A stretch of DNA of 19,595 nt from ARS1285 sp038045965. Lineage in GTDB: Archaea; Nanobdellota; Nanobdellia; Pacearchaeales; GW2011-AR1. The DNA is taken from positions 1-19,595 of the forward strand of contig JBBSXD010000027.1 of NCBI GenBank assembly GCA_038045965.1, read 5' to 3'. A program made the translations under genes and the position numbers. The notes below the pieces were generated by a model. It was not told the DNA's origin, searched no databases, and was given only the letters and a program-made list of their open reading frames with translations. Positions within the stretch are counted from its first letter, which is position 1. Every line of letters starts with the position of its first letter. Below are positions 6,764 through 13,534 of this stretch, one piece after another.

Positions 6764-6796
6764 TATTTAAATTTTACTTTTTACTGAGCTGTAAAA
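6764..6796 (-). promoter_or_regulatory. Promoter of the toxin module with an adjoining dyad
   Basis: The box A at 6764-6774 (AAAATTTAAAT on minus) sits 27 nt before the antitoxin start. Immediately upstream of it, on the TFB-recognition side, an inverted repeat TTTTAC / GTAAAA (6779-6784 and 6791-6796) flanks TGAGCT. A dyad touching the TATA box is a natural place for autorepression. It could alternatively be a hairpin that ends transcription from tfs. Confidence 0.4.
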
Positions 6797-6802
6797 TAAA
6801 AG

Positions 6803-6943
6803 TTACCTAAATGTACAAAAAGAAAAATTTAAATCCGTCCATCTATTCTCTCCTAATTCTAAATTAACTCCTGCTCTCTCTGATGGCATTTCATCAGTAG
6901 TAGAATAATTTTCTAAAAGTTTTTGGATAGAAAATTGTTCCAT
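6803..6943 (-). CDS. Possible 46-residue peptide between tfs and the toxin module
   Basis: A 46-codon frame begins at ATG 6943, just after copy B of the 23-bp repeat. The product begins MEQFSIQKLLENYSTTDEMP and ends NRWTDLNFSFCTFR; it looks protein-like but matches nothing I know. No promoter is placed for it, so it would depend on read-through from tfs. It may be a fragment brought in with the toxin module. Confidence 0.28.
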   Translation of the reverse strand: MEQFSIQKLLENYSTTDEMPSERAGVNLELGENRWTDLNFSFCTFR

Positions 6944-6944
6944 A

Positions 6945-6967
6945 TTTTTGTTTTTATCATTTTATTA
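6945..6967. repeat. 23-bp direct repeat, copy B (end of tfs)
   Basis: Identical to 6300-6322. On the minus strand its first three bases are the TAA stop of tfs, and its ATG (6958-6960) would be the start of a frame that opens like rnp3 (MIKTK) and then hits a stop. This is what would remain if rnp3 once began here and a segment was inserted behind its first codons. Confidence 0.85.
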
Positions 6968-7279
6968 TCCAATTTTCTTAGCCAAACTCTCCATCCATCC
7001 ACATTTTCCACATTTTAAATATGTTAAGCTATCTTCATCTGAAACATAAGGCTGTCTTTCAACAACTTCTGCTTTTTTATATCCACATTTTTTGCATTTA
7101 AATGGATAATCCGCAAATATATTTTTATCTTTAACAACTCCCAATTTAATCGCCTTAACCTTCGGAATTTTCTCTATTTCAATTAAATCTTTTCCTCTAT
7201 CTTCAAACCCGCAACTTACACATTTAAAATTATGATTAAACGGCTTCATAATGTTCTTACATTTTTTACAGAGTTGCAT
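6965..7279 (-). CDS. TFS/RPB9-like zinc-ribbon transcription factor
   Basis: This 104-residue protein has two zinc ribbons. The N-terminal one uses Cys4, Cys7, Cys20 and Cys23; the C-terminal one uses Cys62, Cys65, Cys90 and Cys93. This is the layout of archaeal TFS, which binds stalled RNA polymerase and stimulates transcript cleavage. In active TFS an Arg-Ser-Ala-Asp-Glu loop carries the catalytic acids. Here the matching loop reads YVSDEDS, so Asp81-Glu82 are kept but the surrounding residues differ. It may therefore be a divergent TFS or a polymerase-binding paralogue. A box A (ATTTATATAG on minus) centred near 7308 is 29 nt upstream, consistent with an almost leaderless mRNA. Confidence 0.85.
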   Translation of the reverse strand: MQLCKKCKNIMKPFNHNFKCVSCGFEDRGKDLIEIEKIPKVKAIKLGVVKDKNIFADYPFKCKKCGYKKAEVVERQPYVSDEDSLTYLKCGKCGWMESLAKKIG

Positions 7280-7360
7280 AATATTAACAAAAATAATCTA
7301 TCTATATAAATAATAACTTCTGTATTCTATTAAATAATTATTTTGATAATATAAAAAGAA

Positions 7361-8392
7361 TCATCCAACAATTATCCTCGGCTTTTTATAACTTATCTCC
7401 CACCCCAAATTATAACAGTAGGCCCCAACATTCTCAATTCTCATTAAATCTCCTTCTTTTAAATTGCCTCTAAATTTTCCAATAATATCATTACCAAATA
7501 ATAAAGGACCTGCTAAGATATAATCTTTTTTTTCGTCATTTTTTTGCTCATTGTCTCTTTCATTTTCAATTTTATTAAATGTATAAGTAGACAAACTTAT
7601 TTTGGATAAAATATTAATTCCGGCATCCAAAAAAGCATAATTTTTTCCACTTTTTTCTTTTATAACATTAATTTTACTAATTAAATCGAAAGAATTTGAA
7701 ACTAAATATCTTCCAGGCTCCAGAATAATTATATTACCAAAATCTTTTAAAGAACTAATTAATTTAAAATAATCATCTAAATTAACATTTAGATTTTTTA
7801 GTTGATATCTATCAGGAAATCCCCCACCAATATCTAAATAATCTAAATTTATATCAATAGAGATTAAAAAATTCTCAATTTTTTTAATAAAATATTCATA
7901 ATCTTTAATATTCACTTGAGTGCCTGGATGAAAACTAAATCCTACAACATTTAGATTATTAGTTGAACAATAATTTATAATATCTTTAACTTTATCTTCT
8001 TCAAAACCAAATTTATTATCATTAAAATTAACTCTCAATCCTATACTTAACTTCCTGCCTTTTTTCAGATTTATTATTTTATCTATCTCACTTTTATTAT
8101 CTACATTTATCAAAAGATTTTTCTCCATAGCTATTTTTAATTCTTCTTCAGTTTTATTAGGTCCATTAAAAACTTTAGTTTTTCCAGAAACATTTATAAT
8201 TTCATCGATAGAAGCAACTTCAAAACTACTGTCTAATTCACTTAACTTTTTAATTAAATTTTCAAAACTGTTTGTTTTAACAGAATAAGCTATAATATAA
8301 TTAGATAAATACTTTCTGCATAATTCATCAAATTCTTTATAATTTTCTTCCAATATTTTCTCTTTAAAGATAAGATAAGGAGTTTCTTTCAT
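7361..8392 (-). CDS. PLP-dependent fold-III decarboxylase-like enzyme (LysA/ODC family)
   Basis: This 343-residue alanine-racemase-fold protein has the family landmarks. The PLP-binding Lys39 is in AYSVKTN; FEVAS lies at 57-61. His155 is in FHPGTQ, LDIGGGFP at 186-193 holds phosphate, and EPGRYLV at 225-231 and FLDAGI at 254-259 are present. GAYCYNL at 323-329 has the usual Tyr325. Such enzymes decarboxylate diaminopimelate, ornithine, arginine or carboxynorspermidine. The catalytic Cys normally in GPxCxxxD is absent: the motif reads GPLLFGNDI (295-303). A charged insert (ENERDNEQKNDEKKD, 276-290) precedes it. The protein is shorter than DAP decarboxylases (about 400). The substrate cannot be named. 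A box A near 8421 gives a leaderless gene. Confidence 0.8.
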   Translation of the reverse strand: MKETPYLIFKEKILEENYKEFDELCRKYLSNYIIAYSVKTNSFENLIKKLSELDSSFEVASIDEIINVSGKTKVFNGPNKTEEELKIAMEKNLLINVDNKSEIDKIINLKKGRKLSIGLRVNFNDNKFGFEEDKVKDIINYCSTNNLNVVGFSFHPGTQVNIKDYEYFIKKIENFLISIDINLDYLDIGGGFPDRYQLKNLNVNLDDYFKLISSLKDFGNIIILEPGRYLVSNSFDLISKINVIKEKSGKNYAFLDAGINILSKISLSTYTFNKIENERDNEQKNDEKKDYILAGPLLFGNDIIGKFRGNLKEGDLMRIENVGAYCYNLGWEISYKKPRIIVG

Positions 8393-8500
8393 GAAATTAT
8401 AGAAATAAATGAATTTAAAAGTATTACTGCGTTAAACAAAGAGATGATAAAGAAGAAGGAATGAAAAAATACGATAAAAAATAATTTATTAAGAATAATA

Positions 8501-8509
8501 AATTTAAAT
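8501..8509 (+). promoter_or_regulatory. Box A in front of the 8528 hairpin
   Basis: AATTTAAAT lies so that transcription would begin about 22-27 nt downstream, at 8527-8530. This is exactly the first base of the hairpin that follows, and no protein gene starts in the region it would serve. Confidence 0.5.
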
Positions 8510-8527
8510 CAATAAAAATGTTTCAAA

Positions 8528-8611
8528 CCCTAGAAAAGCCGGTGTCAAACAAAAATAGTTTGTCCTGGCTCTTCTGGGGAAAAAGAGGTGATAATATATT
8601 TATGAATTTTT
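8528..8611 (+). ncRNA. Candidate small RNA: 20-bp hairpin plus exposed Shine-Dalgarno-like tail
   Basis: Positions 8528-8550 and 8558-8579 pair to form 20 base pairs around a 7-nt loop (AAAAATA). The helix has one bulged U (8543), mismatches 8545/8563 and 8536/8571, and G-U pairs 8541/8566 and 8531/8576. Its GC content is well above the surrounding DNA. Wobble pairs indicate selection at the RNA level. A box A sits one promoter length upstream. After the hairpin, AAAAA leads to GAGGTGAT (8585-8592), a full match to the archaeal 16S anti-Shine-Dalgarno tail. An AT stretch, a three-codon frame (ATG AAT TTT TAG at 8602) and a T5 run near 8607-8611 follow. It could be a ribosome-binding small RNA or a leader; no known family fits. 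Confidence 0.45.
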
Positions 8612-8632
8612 AGTATATAAATCTTTCGGTTG

Positions 8633-8691
8633 TTGTAACTAATCAATGACATAAGTATACTTTCATATACCAAAAGTCATTTTAACTACAA
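8633..8691 (+). promoter_or_regulatory. Second hairpin, directly upstream of scpA
   Basis: Four paired segments line up around a 6-nt loop: TTGTA/TACAA (8633-8637 with 8687-8691), TAA/TTA (8640-8642 with 8682-8684), AATGAC/GTCATT (8645-8650 with 8676-8681) and GTATA/TATAC (8655-8659 with 8666-8670). They are separated by an AC/AC internal loop, a bulged TC and an ATAA/CAAAA internal loop. In total 19 Watson-Crick pairs form and the structure ends 15 nt before the scpA ATG. It may be a 5' leader structure, a transcription attenuator or a protein-binding DNA dyad. Confidence 0.4.
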
Positions 8692-8706
8692 TTTATTTTA
8701 ATATAA

Positions 8707-9771
8707 ATGGGTTTTGAAGAATTTTTGCCTGAAGAAATAAAAGAAAATGAATTAATTGAAAAAGAAGTTATAGAAGAGATAGAGAAAATAAATCAAAATC
8801 AGGTATATGATATAATAACCAGCAGAAAACCAGATTGGCAAGTAATAATATATGAAATGGTGCATAATAATCAATTGGATCCTTGGGATTTAGATTTAGT
8901 TACTTTAACAAAAAAATATTTTGAGAAAATTGAAGAGATGAAAGAAACTGATTTTTACATCTCAAGCAAAGTTCTTTTAGCAGCTTCGCTACTTTTAAGA
9001 ATAAAATCAGAAATTTTACTTAACAAATATATTAAAGAAATTGATGAAATCTTATTTGGAAGAAAAAAAGAGCCACAAAAAATAATTGAAAAAATAGAAA
9101 TTGATGAATCAGAGATTCCTATCTTAATACCAAAAACTCCCATGTCTAGATTAAGAAAAGTTACACTTCCAGAATTAATGATTGCTTTAAATAAAGCAAT
9201 AAACACAGAGTCGAGAAGAATAAAAAGAGAAGTAGCGATTAAAAGAGCAAAAAAACTAAGTTATTTAGATATTCCTCAATTCAAAAAAATAGATTTAAAA
9301 GATCGTATAAAACAATTCTATGAGAAAATAATAAAAGAAATTAAAGGAAAAGATAAACCTAAAATAAAATTAACTTATTCTGAACTAACAAAAAACGAAA
9401 GAGAAGAAAAATTAGCTACTTTCCTACCTTTATTACATTTAAGCAACGCAAAAAAGATATGGCTGGAACAGAATAATCATTTAGAAGAAATATGGATTTA
9501 TCTCTTTAAATATTTTGAAAAAAACAAAGAGGAATTTATGGATAATTTAGAAAAAGATATTCAAGAAATGAAAGAAGAACTTTCAGAATCAATAGAAGAA
9601 ACAAGCAATTTAGAAAAAGCAAGAGAAAAACTTAAGGGGAAAAAAGAATTGTCCTTAGAAGCAAGAAAAGAATTAATAAAAGAATTAGGAATAGATATAG
9701 AAACAGAAATAGAAAAAATAAACAAGGAAGAAAAAATAGATGAATATACTGAATTTGATGAGGAAGAATAA
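8707..9771 (+). CDS. scpA: Segregation and condensation protein A (kleisin ScpA)
   Basis: ScpA is the kleisin that bridges the heads of the SMC ATPase dimer in chromosome condensation and segregation. The N-terminal helical part shows the family core NQLDPWDLDLVTLTKKYFEK (residues 55-74) and FYISSKVLLAASLLLRIKSE (83-102), which binds the SMC neck. The C-terminal winged-helix part (LTYSELTKNEREEKLATFLP, 222-241, then LHLSNAKKIWLEQ) binds the SMC cap. At 354 residues it is longer than most (about 250) because of an acidic charged N-terminal 30 residues and a Lys/Glu-rich tail of about 80 residues ending EYTEFDEEE. No scpB or smc is in view. Two hairpins precede the gene. Its start is supported by the first alignable segment. 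Confidence 0.9.
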   Translation: MGFEEFLPEEIKENELIEKEVIEEIEKINQNQVYDIITSRKPDWQVIIYEMVHNNQLDPWDLDLVTLTKKYFEKIEEMKETDFYISSKVLLAASLLLRIKSEILLNKYIKEIDEILFGRKKEPQKIIEKIEIDESEIPILIPKTPMSRLRKVTLPELMIALNKAINTESRRIKREVAIKRAKKLSYLDIPQFKKIDLKDRIKQFYEKIIKEIKGKDKPKIKLTYSELTKNEREEKLATFLPLLHLSNAKKIWLEQNNHLEEIWIYLFKYFEKNKEEFMDNLEKDIQEMKEELSESIEETSNLEKAREKLKGKKELSLEARKELIKELGIDIETEIEKINKEEKIDEYTEFDEEE

Positions 9772-9782
9772 TCTATCATAAA

Positions 9783-9794
9783 ACTTTAAATAAC
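9783..9794 (+). promoter_or_regulatory. Box A of gltX
   Basis: ACTTTAAATAAC is centred about 25 nt before the gltX ATG at 9814, in the 42-nt gap after scpA. It implies a separate, leaderless gltX transcript in addition to any read-through from scpA. Confidence 0.55.
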
Positions 9795-9813
9795 TTTATC
9801 TCTTAGAAAATTT

Positions 9814-11055
9814 ATGGTTAATAAAAAATCAATAAAAGCTTATGCTTTAAAAAATGCTTTAGAACATCAAGGAAAAGCTTCAATAAACCCCGTAATTAAT
9901 TCTTTATTTAATGAAGGTTTAAAGAAAGATAAAATAAAAGAAACTATCCCAAAAATTCAGAAACTTGTTAATGAGATTAATAAATTATCATTAGAAAAAC
10001 AAAAGATAGAATTTAATAAATTAGAAAAGATAATAGGAAAAAGAGATGAAAGAGTGGGGCTTCCTGAATTGCCAAAATTAAAAAATAAAAAAGTTGTAAC
10101 AAGATTTGGACCTTCTCCAAGTGGCCCATTAACTTTCGGCCACATAATAACTTTTCTTCCAAATTTTCTTTATGCCAAAAAATTCAACGGGAAATTTTAC
10201 CTTAGAATAGAAGACACAAATCCAGAAAATATTTACATGCCAGCATATAAGATGATTGAAGAAGAATCAAAATGGTTATGCAAAAATAATGTAAAAATAA
10301 TTATTCAATCAGACAGAATGAAAATTTATTATAAATATGCTAAAAAATTTATTGATTCAAATTTTGCCTACGTATGCACTTGTGATCCAGAAAAATTTAA
10401 AGAACTAATATTAAAAAAAATATCATGTCCTTGTAGAAATTTAGATAAGAAAGAACAAAATGAAAGATGGATAGATATGTTAAATAAAGAGGGTTATAAA
10501 GAAGGAGAAGCTGTTCTCAGATTTAAATCTAATATAAATGATCCTAATCCTGCAATGAGAGATTTTCCTCTAGCAAGAATTAATGAATCTGTTCATCCTA
10601 GAAAAATACATGAATATAGAGTATGGCCTTTAATGAATCTTGCAGTAACTGCAGACGATATAGAATTAGGAATGACTCATATTATAAGAGGAAAAGATCA
10701 CAAAGACAATGCAAAAAGACAAGAAATGATGTACAAAGCATTAAAAAAAGAATATGAATATCCCATAGTTAAATTCATCGGAAGACTACATCTTAAAGAA
10801 ATAAAAATGTCTGCATCTGGTTTTACTAAAGATATTATTTCGGGAAAATATTATGGATGGGAAGATGAAAGACTCCCAACACTTGCTTCTCTCAAAAAAC
10901 AAGGATACCAGCCGGAAACATTTTGGAAATTTGTGGAAGATAGAGGTTTAAGCGAAGCTGATAAGACTATTTCACTAAAAAATTTAAAAGAAGTTTTAGA
11001 TAATATTCAAAAATTTCAAAATCAAAATATTTATAAAGGTAAAAAAACTAAATAG
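9814..11055 (+). CDS. gltX: Archaeal-type glutamyl-tRNA synthetase lacking the anticodon-binding domain
   Basis: This class Ib synthetase joins Glu to tRNA(Glu) and, in archaea without GlnRS, usually to tRNA(Gln). An N-terminal helical domain (1-90) carries the archaeal AxKNAxxHxGKA pattern. The Rossmann core follows: TRFGPSPSGPLTFGHI with the HIGH-like FGHI at 108-111, RIEDTNPENI at 131-140, a zinc-like site CTC (188-190) with CPC (205-207), HIIRGKDHKDN (289-299), and KMSAS at 331-335 as the KMSKS equivalent. The protein ends at 413 after the connecting helices (SLKNLKEVLDNIQKFQNQ). Archaeal GluRS is normally about 550-570, with two C-terminal beta-barrels that read the anticodon; these are absent and the next gene follows after 23 nt. 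Catalytic call firm; anticodon reading unexplained. Confidence 0.93.
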   Translation: MVNKKSIKAYALKNALEHQGKASINPVINSLFNEGLKKDKIKETIPKIQKLVNEINKLSLEKQKIEFNKLEKIIGKRDERVGLPELPKLKNKKVVTRFGPSPSGPLTFGHIITFLPNFLYAKKFNGKFYLRIEDTNPENIYMPAYKMIEEESKWLCKNNVKIIIQSDRMKIYYKYAKKFIDSNFAYVCTCDPEKFKELILKKISCPCRNLDKKEQNERWIDMLNKEGYKEGEAVLRFKSNINDPNPAMRDFPLARINESVHPRKIHEYRVWPLMNLAVTADDIELGMTHIIRGKDHKDNAKRQEMMYKALKKEYEYPIVKFIGRLHLKEIKMSASGFTKDIISGKYYGWEDERLPTLASLKKQGYQPETFWKFVEDRGLSEADKTISLKNLKEVLDNIQKFQNQNIYKGKKTK

Positions 11056-11078
11056 CTAATAAAAAGAGTTGAATAAAA

Positions 11079-11480
11079 ATGAGTCTCTCATATAAAAAAG
11101 GGCAAGCAGAAGTTATTACTACTGTTCTTATAATTTTACTTGTATTAGCTGCTGTAGTAATAGTATGGCAAGTTGTTAATAAAACTGTTAGTAATGCTGC
11201 TGATGAAGTTGAATCTCAATCTGATTGTTTAGGATTTTTAGTTACAATAGGAGAGGTTAAAGCCGGAGGCCAAATATCTGGATATCCAAATAAAGCAGTT
11301 CAGAGTCTTACTTTTTATACAAATGGAAAAACTTTTTCAACAAGTGGGGCATTAACAGCAGGACAATCTTATACTACAACTAATCCTTCTACTAATTTAT
11401 TAGTTGCTGGAGATGTAATAACTGCTGTTGGAACAATTAACGGCAAATTATGCGATGGTAAAGTTAGTCAAAAAGTTTAA
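11079..11480 (+). CDS. Type IV pilin-like secreted/membrane protein
   Basis: This 133-residue protein starts MSLSYKKGQAEV followed by a hydrophobic helix (about 12-33), a class III signal peptide of the archaeal pilin type. Prepilin peptidase would cut after Gly8, leaving QAEV at the mature N-terminus. The remainder is a small beta-rich domain with many Gly, Ser and Thr. Two cysteines (Cys50 and Cys125) could form a disulfide outside the cell. It follows gltX by 23 nt without a clear box A, so it may be read from the gltX transcript. It is probably a minor or single-gene pilin or adhesin; no assembly ATPase or prepilin peptidase is in the window. Confidence 0.75.
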   Translation: MSLSYKKGQAEVITTVLIILLVLAAVVIVWQVVNKTVSNAADEVESQSDCLGFLVTIGEVKAGGQISGYPNKAVQSLTFYTNGKTFSTSGALTAGQSYTTTNPSTNLLVAGDVITAVGTINGKLCDGKVSQKV

Positions 11481-11657
11481 TTTTATTTTTTAATCTCTAA
11501 AATAAATTAAATAGATTTGGCTCCAAGAGGAAATTTTTGAGATAATATTTTGCTTACACTTGAAATTATAATCTCTAATAATTTTTCTTTTTTGTCAAGA
11601 ATAATATTACCATTCTATTGTTATCGTTACTTCTCTATCTAATATATAAATCTTAAA
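11481..11657 (-). other. Intergenic stretch with possible gene remnant
   Basis: On the minus strand, downstream of elp3, one frame reads ILDREVTITIEW then stops. A shifted frame continues NGNIILDKKEKLLEIIISSV and FPLGAKSI before a stop. Together they look like one degraded coding sequence with a frameshift, but there is no start codon and no known match. A TATA-like ATTTATATA near 11644-11652 could also belong to a small RNA. Confidence 0.18.
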
Positions 11658-13049
11658 TTACAATTCTTTAACCATATAAAATCCTTCTAAATTATATCCT
11701 AACTTTTTATAATACTCTCTAACTCCTATCCCGGATATAACTGCTAATTTTTTAAATCCATTTTTCTTTGCTATTTTTTCAGCTTCAATCATTAATTTTT
11801 TCCCAATACCAGAATGTTGCCCTTCTTTTCCCTCTTCTCCTATATTCAATGATTTTCCATAAACATGTACTTCTCTTACCATTGCACAATCTTTTAACTC
11901 TTTCATAAAAGGTTTATTTAAGAATCTTAATCTTAAAAGTCCAAACAAAATATTATCTTTATTTACATACTGCAAAAAAAATTCTTTTCCTCCACTAGCT
12001 TCATATTTAGTTAATTTCAGAGATATTTTATCATCAAAATTTTTATAATATTGTTTATTAAATCCTAACTCTCTCATTCTAATCTCATTAATTTTTTCTT
12101 TTTTATTTCTAAGATTCTCTTCAACATCTCTTCTTATATCTATTCTTGTAATTCCACTTACTAATTTTTCAGGAGGAATTTCTCTCATAATTCTCATAGT
12201 TCTACAATATTCAGGAATAATTTTAGTCATTTCTTCCAAAATTGTTCTAGTCTGCTCTTCATTCATAGATTTAAATCCTATTACTTTGTAACTTTTAGCC
12301 AAAGGAGAATCATCAATAACTTGACAAGGATAAATTTTTAATTGATCTGGTCTATAATCACTATCGCTAAAAATTTTTTTAAATAATTTCAAATCTTTTT
12401 TATAATTACTATAAGGTAATCCAGGCATTATATGATATCCTAATTTAAAACCTGCATCCCTTAAATTTCTACTAGCTTCTATAACATCTTGAACCTTATG
12501 ACCCCTATTTGTTTTCTTGTACAATTCATCATCTGGCATCTGAACTCCTATCTCAACTCTTGTAGCCCCATAATTTAACATTTCAATAATTTCTCTTTCA
12601 CTGCAATTATCAGGCCTATTTTCTATACACATTGCAACACATCTATGTTCAGCAGTTTCATTTATTTTTTTAGCTTCTTCTAAATTAAAAGAATCTTTAT
12701 CATTCAAAGCATCATAACATTTTTTTATAAAATTATCTCTATAATCTTTAGGATATTGCAAAAAAGTTCCCCCTAATATTATTAATTCTATTTTATCAGT
12801 AGGATGATTCATTAATTGGAAAGCTTTTAATCTCACTTTAACTTGTTCATATGGATTAAAATCTAACGTTAAAGCTCTCATAACTGCAGGACTTTTATCA
12901 GTATAGCTTTGAGGAACCTTCTCTCCTCCAGGACAATAAATACAAGTTCCATGATCACATTTTCTTGGAGCCAAAACCACAGTTAAAGGTGTGACACCTG
13001 CCATAGTTTTAGACGGCTTCCGAACTTCTCCCTGTAAAGGTATCTGCAT
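11658..13049 (-). CDS. elp3: Elp3: radical SAM/acetyltransferase for wobble uridine modification
   Basis: Elp3 builds the carboxymethyl side chain on U34 of certain tRNAs using acetyl-CoA and S-adenosylmethionine. The 463-residue protein shows the radical SAM cluster motif CDHGTCIYCPGG (Cys31, Cys36, Cys39; CX4CX2C). Further family segments are ELIILGGTFLQYP (about 68-80), GVQMPDDELYKKTNRGH and IYPCQVIDDSPL. A C-terminal GNAT domain has GQHSGIGKKLMIEAEKIAKK and GVREYYKKLGY as the acetyl-CoA-binding and catalytic part. Typical archaeal Elp3 is about 520-550; here the N-terminal tRNA-binding segment before the KPSKTMAGVTP strand is missing. The start is fixed by a box A 26 nt upstream and by the upstream gene. 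A Trm9-like gene lies close by. Confidence 0.93.
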   Translation of the reverse strand: MQIPLQGEVRKPSKTMAGVTPLTVVLAPRKCDHGTCIYCPGGEKVPQSYTDKSPAVMRALTLDFNPYEQVKVRLKAFQLMNHPTDKIELIILGGTFLQYPKDYRDNFIKKCYDALNDKDSFNLEEAKKINETAEHRCVAMCIENRPDNCSEREIIEMLNYGATRVEIGVQMPDDELYKKTNRGHKVQDVIEASRNLRDAGFKLGYHIMPGLPYSNYKKDLKLFKKIFSDSDYRPDQLKIYPCQVIDDSPLAKSYKVIGFKSMNEEQTRTILEEMTKIIPEYCRTMRIMREIPPEKLVSGITRIDIRRDVEENLRNKKEKINEIRMRELGFNKQYYKNFDDKISLKLTKYEASGGKEFFLQYVNKDNILFGLLRLRFLNKPFMKELKDCAMVREVHVYGKSLNIGEEGKEGQHSGIGKKLMIEAEKIAKKNGFKKLAVISGIGVREYYKKLGYNLEGFYMVKEL

Positions 13050-13070
13050 ATAAAAAGAACTAAATAGAAC

Positions 13071-13079
13071 TATTATAAA
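13071..13079 (-). promoter_or_regulatory. Box A of elp3
   Basis: TTTATAATA on the minus strand is centred 26 nt before the elp3 ATG (13049) and overlaps the last codons of the upstream gene. It suggests a leaderless elp3 transcript independent of that gene, and it supports the short N-terminus. Confidence 0.55.
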
Positions 13080-13513
13080 CTTTCCTGTTCATAAAAATTT
13101 CTCAAATATAATTCAAGATCTGATAATAATTTATTTTTATCTTCAGATTCTATTAAACTATAAATAGAAATTCTCTTTTTTTTAGCAGAAGCAAGTATAT
13201 TTTCAACAGATTCTGATTTTATCTCTAAATAGCTTATAACAATATCAGAATTAGGAATAATCACATCATTTAAAATATTGGAGATTGTATTTGAATCCCA
13301 ATTTAAATTTATTTCTTTATGCGGAAGATATGGTCTTTTTTTAAATTTCTTTATAATCTCTCCAATTTGTTCATAGAAATTATATGTTTCACATAAATCT
13401 CTTTTTGAATAAAATATTTCTTGGGGTTCAAAAGCACAAGCCAAAAAAACATCATATCTTTTCCTGAAATCAAAAGCCTTTATCAACTCTTTTTTACTGT
13501 CTCTTTTAAACAT
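13073..13513 (-). CDS. Nucleoside 2-deoxyribosyltransferase-like protein
   Basis: This 146-residue protein has an alpha/beta flavodoxin-like layout. A first strand YDVFLACAFEP (20-30) is followed by a helix, then FKKRPYLPHKEINLNW (57-72), NDVIIPNSDIVISYLEIKSES (82-102) and a helix plus strand ASAKKKRISIYSLI (107-120). The order strand, PYLPH loop, IxxSDxVIxYL and S..E..A is that of nucleoside 2-deoxyribosyltransferases and their uncharacterised relatives, which remove or transfer bases from nucleosides or nucleotides. The usual catalytic Glu of the SxGxxxE motif would be Glu103 (SESVENI), only partly matching. Function therefore remains open. It is divergent from the Trm9-like gene, with a shared promoter region of 51 nt, and precedes elp3 by 23 nt. 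Confidence 0.5.
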   Translation of the reverse strand: MFKRDSKKELIKAFDFRKRYDVFLACAFEPQEIFYSKRDLCETYNFYEQIGEIIKKFKKRPYLPHKEINLNWDSNTISNILNDVIIPNSDIVISYLEIKSESVENILASAKKKRISIYSLIESEDKNKLLSDLELYLRNFYEQESL

Positions 13514-13534
13514 GAAACTATTATAAATATCAGA

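Larger units (their letters stand above)
8393..8706. other. Divergent intergenic region with two hairpins
   Basis: These 314 bases separate the decarboxylase-like gene (minus) and scpA (plus). 8393-8500 hold the decarboxylase promoter and a run of short frames without convincing coding. 8501-8611 hold a box A and a strong hairpin (candidate small RNA). 8633-8691 hold a second long hairpin in front of scpA. A TATA-like TTCATATAC at 8662-8670 is a possible scpA promoter. No tRNA or protein gene was found. Confidence 0.6.

Noticed and set aside
8412..8484. Short plus-strand frames ending KEEGMKKYDKK
   Set aside because: They look protein-like in places but have no start codon with support and overlap the decarboxylase promoter; a remnant cannot be shown.
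8440..8520. Possible C/D box RNA at AGATGATA
   Set aside because: No CTGA D box or C'/D' pair lies within a suitable distance.
8528..8600. H/ACA guide RNA for the 8528 hairpin
   Set aside because: The helix is almost fully paired, with no pseudouridylation pocket, no kink-turn, and no ACA at the required distance after the stem.
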